64,000 nt of DNA. Origin: Ctenosaura bakeri. Lineage: Eukaryota > Chordata > Lepidosauria > Squamata > Iguanidae. How positions within the stretch are numbered: position 1 is the stretch's first letter; the number at the start of each line of letters is the position of its first letter. This document shows positions 40,401 through 49,400 of the stretch, piece by piece. Under the pieces are notes generated by a model, which worked only from the letters and a program-made list of their open reading frames with translations, did no database searches and had not been told where the DNA came from. The position numbers and the translations under genes were made by a program. Location of the stretch: contig CAOLHI010000424.1 of NCBI GenBank assembly GCA_948474755.1, forward strand, positions 806,001-870,000. The letters run 5' to 3'.

Positions 40401-43400
40401 CTTCGGTTTGTTCCTCTGACTTTTGTGCTTGGCTTGCTGTTTCACGGTTTTTACGGACTTTGGACTGTCTCTGACCTCTCTTTCGGACTCCCCGTTCGGT
40501 TTTTGGTGATTTTGGATCTTCCCAGTTTGGCGTTTTCGTCTTATGTCCGCGCTCTTCAAAAAGTGTGTGTCCTGCGGGCGCAAAGTTGCCCTCAACGACG
40601 GCCACAAGGAGTGTCTATTCTGTTTGGGTGAGTCCCACAACACTCGGACTTGCCCAATTTGCCGGGATTTTACTCCCCAAACTCTCCGCAACCGGTCCGC
40701 GAGACTTAAGTCTTATTGTTGGGAACAGTCTCTGCGGGCGATAGACGAGACCTCCACTTCCAAAATGGCCGACAAGAAGACGACCACGCCATCAATGGTA
40801 TTGGCGGCTGCCGTTCCGTCCACCTCGTCGGTATCGGGCTCGGTACCGGCGAGAACGCCGATCTCGGCGTTACCGAGGATCCCGAAGCTGTCGGCGGCTG
40901 CCAAGTCAGCGAAAGGATCCTCGACGGCGAGGAAGGCTGAGGCTCCCCTGAAGGAGACGCCTGTTAAGAAGCGCCCTGCTCCGGATGGAGACAAGGGCAA
41001 GGAGAAGGAGAAGAAGAAGAAGAAGAAGAAGGAGAAGAAGCGCTCCCCGGCTGGGGACGTTCAACCTCCTACTCCTCCTCCTACTCAGCAGCCTTCCAAA
41101 GGGCGAGGCGAGTCCGTCGATCTCTCGGACGATGAGATCGAGGACGTTCCCCAACAGCGCCCGGACTCGCCTGTGGCAGACCCTCCAACCCTGGTGGAGG
41201 AGCACCACCGCCCTTCCAGCCGTCGCAGGTCGGCCGACCTGCAGCAGAGAGAGACCTCTGCTTCTCCGGAGCGGCGTTCGACCTCATTCAGGTCCCGGTC
41301 CCGCTCTTCGGAGCGTCCGGTGGCCTCGCCGCCTCCTAGGGAGACTAGAGAGGAACAACCTCGCTCGTCTGCCTCCAGATACACCTCGGCGTCCTACGTG
41401 GCCAGGTACGCGAGGGAATCTGAATGGAGAGAGCGCCCGGCCTCTTATCGGTCACATTCACCATCGTACCGGGATCGGTACCATCGTGACCCGAGTCGCT
41501 GGGAGACCTTCCGGAGGTCCCGGTCACCTCGTCGACAGCGCGAATCGCGCTCGCCTAGAGGGGACGAGGCTCGGTACCATCGCCACCGAAGCCGATCTCC
41601 GTCGGACCGCCGCTCCTTCAGCCGCTCTCCCTCTCCTCGATATCATAGGGCGAGGGAGCCTTCACCTCGATATCGGGCGATATCGCCACCTCCTAGGGTC
41701 ACTGCAACGACGACGCGCCCTACGGAGTCGGTGGTGACTGAGCGGGCTAAGACAACGTCAGCCTGCCAGACTACCCCTGTCACCACTAAGAAGGTGAAGT
41801 CCGTGGTCAGCCAGCCCAAGCGTGACGCTGCCACTACCACCGTCCCGGCTGCGGAGAAGCCTAGGAAGGCAACACCCGTGGCGACTGCGAAGGAGCCGGA
41901 AAGCGAGCGGCGAGAGGACTCACCGAGCTCGGAGTCAAACGACTCGAGTGCGGAGTCAGAGGTGTCTGAGGCGGCCTCCCAGGAGTCTCCTCCGCTGGGA
42001 TTTGGGGATCCGATCCCAGATTCTGCTCCAGAGGACGTCCACCAGTTCTCTGCTATGCTGCTCCGCATGGCCACTACCCTCGGCCTTAAGATCGCCGATG
42101 CGGAGCCGGAGGACGACGATCCAGCCTTCTCCGTCTTCGAGGAGAAGCAACCTGCCACGGCCCCGCTGCCTCTCCTGCCCCGGATATCCAGACTGGTGAA
42201 GGCCGCCTGGGATAGGCCGGCCTCGGCGCAGCCGATACCGCAGCGGTTGGAACACCTCTACAGGGTGCAGAAGGATAACACCGGTTATCTCTTCAACCAC
42301 CCTGCACCGAACTCTGTGGTGGTCGAGTCGGCACAGACGAAAGGCTCCGGCAGGCAGCACACCACCCCGCCGGATAAAGAGGGCAGGAAGTTGGACGCCT
42401 ATGCAAGACGGTTCTATTCCGCCGCCTCCTTGCAGATCAGGCTGTCCAACACTCAGGCTTGCCTCGCGGCATACCTGAAAAAGGTGCTCGATCGCCTTCA
42501 ACCGGCGATGGAGGCGGTACCGGAGGACATCCGCCAAGCCTCCTTGGTGATATTCAACGAGGCCATCTCCATCGCTCGGCAGCAGATGGCCTCCTCCAGG
42601 CACGCAGTGGAGATTGCCTCCCGGGTCATGGCGGGATCCATCGGCCTGCGCCGCCATGCTTGGCTGTGGCCGGCCGACATCCAGGAGGACACCAGAAGGA
42701 GAATTGAAGATCTCCCCTTCGACGGTGAGGGCCTATTCAATTCGTCCACCGACGAAGCGTTGGACAATCTCGTGAAGGCGAGGTTAACCGCCAAGAAAAT
42801 CGGGCTACAGCCGGCCACGCAAGCCCGCAGGACCTCCGCCTTCCGCCCATCCTGGCGACGATCTTCCACTTCGTCGTTCCAGCGTTCGGCCCAGTCTGGA
42901 CAGTCGAGACCGTCCTCCGGCTCGTCGGCCAGACGCACGGTTAGACGACGCCCGGCTTCGTCCAAGAAGTCCTCCTCCGAGACAAAGTCTCGGTTTTGAC
43001 GTGCCTGGCAGGACCTACCAATACCCACTCTTCAGCCTACCATCTGCACTCGGAGACCGACCGACTCTAGCTCGACACCTCGCGGAGTGGCAACATGTCA
43101 CTACGGACTCTTGGGTGCTTTCCATCGTCCGTCTTGGCTACGCCATCGAGTTTCACGATATTCCGCCTCGAGGCGCTTACTACTCCACCCCGTCGAGTCC
43201 GGCCCTCCTGGAAGAGATCCAGTCCCTCCTCCAGAAAGGGGCGATCGAGCGGCTCCCGCAAGAAGCCAAGACCACCGGCTTCTTCTCCAGGTACTTCACG
43301 GTACCGAAAGCCGACGGCACCCTCCGGCCGATCCTAGACCTCAGAGGGGTGAACTACTACATCCGCCCCAAGAGGTTCAAGATGGTCACGATACCGTCGA

Positions 43401-46400
43401 TCCTGCCCTTCCTACATCGAGGGGACTGGTTCGCCTCCATCGATCTCCGAGACGCATACTTCCACATCGCCATTCGCCCGCAGCACAGACGGTACCTCCG
43501 CTTCGCAGTCGACGACACCTGTTACCAGTACAAGGTGCTGCCGTTCGGACTCTCGACTGCCCCAAGGGTCTTCACCAAGTGCATGGCCCCGGTGGTATCC
43601 TTCCTGCGGACGAAGGGCGCTTCCGTCTTCCCTTACCTCGACGATTGGCTGTTGGTGGCGTCCTGCAAACAGAGACTTTACCACGACGTCCACATGACGT
43701 TGTCACTCCTAACCTGCCTTGGTCTACGGGTGAACCCGAAGAAGTCCCACCTCGAGCCGGCGAGGATCTTGGACTTCATCGGGGCGACGCTCGACTCGAC
43801 CTCCGCCAGGGCGTACCTACCAGAGTCTCGAGCACAAACCCTGATCCGGGCCGCCGCTCACGCTCGTACGGCCCCGACGTTATCTGCGAGAAGCGTCCAG
43901 CAGCTCTTGGGCTACATGGCTGCGACGACCGCTGTGACATATCTCGCCAGGCTGAGAGCAAGACCTCTTCAACACTGGTTCGTCCGCATATTTGATCCCC
44001 TGCGAGACGAACAGACACTCCGACTGCAGCTGCCGGAAGACGTCCGCTCATCCCTCCGATGGTGGCAGTCGCGACGCAATCTGGTCTCAGGGATGCCTTT
44101 CCAACAGCCGACACCGAAGGTGACGGTAACGACCGACGCCTCCCTGTATGGATGGGGTGCCCACTGCGGCGATCTCAGAGTCCGCGACAGATGGACCGAC
44201 GATGAGACCGCTCTCCATATCAACGCGCTGGAGCTGCTCGCCGTCTGGAAAGCCCTACGGGCGTTCCGCCACACCGTGGCGGGGCGCACGGTCCTGATTC
44301 TGACGGACAACACCACCGCCGTCTGCTACATCAACAGACAAGGTGGGACTCATTCCACGACCCTGCTCCACATCGCGCTCGACCTGTGGGAATGGTGCAT
44401 TCGCCTGCACACGCATCCCGTGGCGGTTCACCTGGCCGGGCAGGAGAACACCACGGCAGACGCCCTCAGCAGGGACACCTCATCCCATCACGAATGGTCC
44501 CTCTCCGAAGAGGCACTCAGACTGATTCGAGACCGCTGGGGCAAACCATCCATCGACCTCTTCGCGACCAGGGAAAACGCGAAGTGTCGCCGATTCTGCT
44601 CCAGAGCGGGCCACGATCGCGCCTCCATCGGGGACGCTTTCCAGTTTTCGTGGACCGGGGAACTCCTCTACGCGTTCCCGCCGTTCCCGTTGCTCGGCCG
44701 GACGATATCGAAGATCCTCGCCGACCGAGCCGACGCGATCCTGGTAGCCCCATACTGGCCGAGGCAACATTGGTTCGCACCACTGCTACAAGCTGCACGA
44801 AACGACCTGCTCCGGTTGCCACCGACACCGGACCTGCTCTCCCACTCCGGCGGCCGAGTCCTCCATCCGGACCTGCCACGCCTGGCCCTCCATGCCTGGA
44901 GGATATCGCACTAGACGATCCCGTGCTCGGTACCGTCCTCGTTGCGGCCAGGAAGGAATCCACCCGTCGCAACTATCAATATAAATGGCGACGCTTCCTG
45001 ACCTTCACTAACGAGAGGAGTGAGCCGGTATCGCCTGCGGGGCTCTCTACCGTCCTGCACTTCCTCCTGCACCTCCGGCAACAGGGTCTGGCGTTTCCAT
45101 CCCTGAAGGTGTATCTCTCCGCGATCGTGGCATACCAACCGCCACGATCTGCTGCCTCGGCCTTCTTCAGGAACGATACCGTTAAGCGGTTCCTGAAAGG
45201 ACTTCATCATCTCTACCCGCCGGTATCGCCGCCGCTACCGCCGTGGTCCCTCTCGCTGGTGCTCTCGCAGCTGACGAAGCCGCCCTTCGAGCCGATGGCG
45301 ACCTCGGATGACAGGCTCCTGACCATGAAGACTGCCTTCCTGGTAGCGGTGACCTCGGCGAGGCGAGCGGGTGAGATCACAGCTCTTCGATCCGATGAGC
45401 CCTTCACGGTCTTCCACAGAGACAAGGTGGTCCTGCGACCTGACATCTCGTTCCTGCCTAAGGTGGTGTCCAGTTTCCATCTCAACCAGGACATCATCCT
45501 GCCTGCCTTCTTCCCGAACCCGACGACATCGTTGGAGCGGTCCCTCCACTCCCTGGACGTGCGTCGGGCCTTGGCCTTCTACAAGGACAGGACTGCTTCC
45601 TTCCGACAGACGCCGCATCTCTTCGTTTGCTATGGGCGACGTCGGAAGGGCCTCAAAGTGTCCACCCAGCGCTTCTCCAAGTGGGTGGTACGGACTATTC
45701 AACTGGCGTATGAGCTCGCGAGGAAGCCTCCGCCAGTCCTGCTTCGAGCCCACTCCACCAGAGCTGTGGCTACTTCTGCGGCCCTCCTACGAGGAGTTGA
45801 CCTGCATGAACTCTGCCGTGTGGCGACCTGGTCCCAACCATCGACCTTCGTGCGCCACTACAGGCTCGACTGCCGGTCGCGCAGAGATGCCCGGTTTGGA
45901 CGTGAGGTGCTGGCTTCCGTGCTGTAGGACCTGACCCGCCGTCCGACCGGTAAGCTACACAGTCTCCTAGTGTATGAAGGCACAGAGACCACGAAGAAGA
46001 AGAACAGGTTGCTTACCTGTAACTGTGGTTCTTCGAGTGGTCATCTGTGCCATCATACACACCCGCCCTTCCTCCCCTCTTTCTCAGGTCCCTGTAGGTT
46101 CTACGGCGGACGACAGAACTGAGGAGAGACCGTTGCTCGGCGGGAGGAGCATGCGCAGTACCGGCGTGGGGGAGGGGTTCCCGCCAAGCGAACAAGCTCT
46201 AGAAGTTTCCGAACGCTACCGCGCAGGCGCTAAAGCTCCTAGTGTATGATGGCACAGATGACCACTCGAAGAACCACAGTTACAGGTAAGCAACCTGTTC
46301 TTTGAATTATTGTTTCAATAAACTGTACTTTTAATATGCCAGTTTTATGCCTACCAAAGTTTTCAGTTTATGCTTGTAAAGTAACACGGTGATTTTCAAT

Positions 46401-49400
46401 CTTTAAAAGATGCTAACATTACTCCTCATTCTCAATTTTTCAAAAAAAATTCCATGTCCAAAACCATGGGAAAAAAAAATATTTTTCTAAAGGGCCTCAA
46501 CATTTCCAGAAATTTTATATCTCTGGTTGTTTAAGATAAGGTGGGCAACTATGACCTTCCAGATGTCTTTTGACTGCAGCTCCCATAAACATTTACTATT
46601 AACTATGCAGGCTGGGACTAGTGTTGGGGAAAAAAAATCTGGAAGTCACACCTCATCCTTCCTATACAATGCAACCCCTTCCCCCGCTGACATGTCTGTC
46701 ACTGACAGGTGGTACAGGTCCTGCCAGTCTGCTGTAACCATGCTGCTTGACTTAGCCCTTCCTTTGTTTTTCAAAGCAGTTGAAAAGAACAATGCACTGT
46801 CACTTTCCTCTGTCCCTGTGAGTTCTTTGAAGGGAAGGTCCCCACATTTCTACATCTGAGAAAGTGGTGTGGCATGTTGTTAACAGTACCTAGAAAAGGA
46901 TGAATTCCATTTCACTTCTGTCCACAGGGGTGATCACACCTATGCTGAGTGCTTTCTGACTGTAGTAGCTAAGGCCACTCCTTGTGTCGTCTTCAGTATT
47001 GATGGCTCCTTCACAGCCAGTGTCTCCATTATGGGCAGTGATCCCAAGGTGCGTGCTGGTGCTGTTGACGTAGTAAGGTAAGTAAGAGCAATCCTTGGGG
47101 ACTCCATAGAACAGGGTGGCCAGTGACCTCACGTCTCCAGGCTCACCAGAACCTCCCCTCCCATTTTTAAATTGTATTCCTTCACTCAAAATGTTACCCT
47201 TCATCATGAGTGCCCCTATCTCCTGGTTGTTTTAGGCTCAGGAGAGGACTTTTCCAAAGCAGAAAGTAAAGTAGAAGTCAAAATTTTCTCCGCACCTCTT
47301 AAATAAGGGAGCATTGAGTAAAATATATATTTTTTTAATTGGGGAATGGAATGGGATGTTCTTGAGGGCTATATGAACAGCCTTATGGGAAGCACCTCTG
47401 ATATACACCTTCCTAATCCACTTTCCTCTTTCTTACTAGCTACATAGGCCATTTCCGCACGGGACTGTTATAGCGCTATGATTCCACTATCAACCTCCTA
47501 TGGAACCCTGGGGTTTGCAGTTTCAGGAGGGGCTAGCCAGCCCCTCCCGAAACTACAAACCCCACGATTCCATAGGATGTTGAAAGTGGAATCATAGCGC
47601 TATAACAGTCCTGTGCGGAAAGTTTGATAGTGTGTGCAGGAAACATGGCAGGGGGAGCAGTTATAATAATCCCACAACACCTTTCTTGATGGGCTTCTCA
47701 TTCCTGCAGAGTTCCTTCCCCCTCTCTGCTACTTTTCAAGTATTTTTAAATGTCCATGTGGCTTATGCGAATCCCCAACTTGGTTAAAATCAGTCTTGCT
47801 GAAACTATTCTATTTTAATGTGCTTAATCATTGTTTTCAAAGCCTTTACTCTTCAAGAAAATAACAGAAAGACAAATTAAAACATCAGCTGTAGAAACAG
47901 CTCTACTGTTATCTCTCACATTTATATAAGCCTATATTGTAGTTGTTTGCCGGTTTTCATGTCTCTCGCTGCCAAGGCTATCAAGATGGATTCACTGAAA
48001 GGTACTTTTGTTAAATGAATAGGATTATCTTCTGAGACGCCTGTTAGCTTAAACTAGTCGTGTAAGCCCTGTTTTCTATTTATGAAAAGTAGTAAAAGAA
48101 AGCCTCTGTCTCTTTCTCTAGAGGAAAGCTAAAGTAAGTTACTTTTTTGGACTACAGTGCCCAGAATCCCCCAGCTAGCACCGTAGTTAAAAAAAAAAAA
48201 AAGGTTTCCAAGCCATGCCCTGGGCTTCGGTTAAAATCCAGGTAGCTGAAGGTTGAATGTTAAAGGAGATTACTGTGGATCAAACTGAGACCCTTCCAAT
48301 GATATATGCATTTATCACAGAATGCCATCTCATTCTGCTCTTCTGCCCACCACTATTTGGCATGAGAAGAAATACTTCTTCATTTTAGTGCCATAAATTG
48401 TGGTGATGACCACTAACTTTGCTTTTCGAAAGGATTGTACAACTTTGTGGAGCGACAGGCCTGCTAAGAGCTCTTCATCACAATAACAAAATGGGCCTTT
48501 CATGTTCTGAGGCAGTGCTCCACTAAGGCCCTTTCCACATGGCATTTGCCATGCGAAAGGGCACCTGGGGCGTCACGCGATTGTGAGGAGCAATCTGCAC
48601 GATGCAGTCACAATTGTGTGATGCTCCAAGGGCGGCAGGCACTGATCGCGCACCTTTTCATTTTCGGCTGGAAACTGAAAGTGGTGCATGATCGTGCATT
48701 GCTTCCGGACCTCGTGCGCACTTAGCTGGCGTGTAGAGCCTCAGGAGCTGCACCGGAAACTCCCAGGCTGCACTGCGGAAGGAAGAAGCGGGGCTCTTGT
48801 GCGAGCAGGCAGCTCATGCAGAGCTGAAGCAGCAAGGACGCGAGAGCCTCTCGCCGGAGGCTGCTCACGTGATCCCCGCACCCCAGCACTGGAAAAAGGT
48901 AAGGTGCAGAAAGAGCCTAAGAAAGGTATAGCAGATGACCTTTACCTTCGTGTACTGGTTCTGAGCTTCCTAAATATATACTTCATCCAAAGAGGCAGTT
49001 TATATGTATTTAAAATAGTTTTAAAAACCATGGCCACTGTTGCATCTTTGATAGATCCTTCTTCTGATGATTTAAACAGAAGTTCTTCAAGGTGTAAGGA
49101 AAAGTGATATAAAAATAACACAAACGGTGTCCTTATGCTCTCGGTGAACTTGGCTGCACTTGATTTATCAGCATTTTGCCATCTACCTGCAATCCTCAGA
49201 CTCTTGCACTCTAGACCAGGGAAGGGGAATGTGTAGCCCTCCAGATGCTGTGGGATTACAGTTGTCATCAGCAGTTGTCAGCATAGCTAGTATTGAGAAC
49301 TGGTGGGTGTTGCAGACCAGCAATGCTTGTAGCGCTGCACATCTCCCATCTCTGTTCTAGAGGGAAGTCTGAATAAATAAGCAACCCAGGGCCTGTAGAT

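Larger units (their letters stand above)
40216..46302 (+). mobile_element. DIRS-type tyrosine-recombinase retrotransposon, copy A, apparently intact
   Basis: A complete 6.1-kb element in the PITPNM1 intron after coding exon 19, in the gene's sense direction. From left to right it has a left inverted terminal repeat, Gag-like ORF, RT/RNase H ORF, tyrosine recombinase ORF, internal complementary region and right inverted terminal repeat. That is the DIRS arrangement, in which a circular DNA is made and inserted by the recombinase without a target-site duplication; none is evident here. All three ORFs are open and their catalytic motifs are present. Many CpG sites remain, consistent with recent insertion. 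Confidence 0.93.

Noticed and set aside
40713..46249. Many minus-strand and alternative-frame open frames in the DIRS elements
   Set aside because: They are shadows of the GC-rich Gag, RT and recombinase frames. Copies A and B share them only because the nucleotides are conserved.
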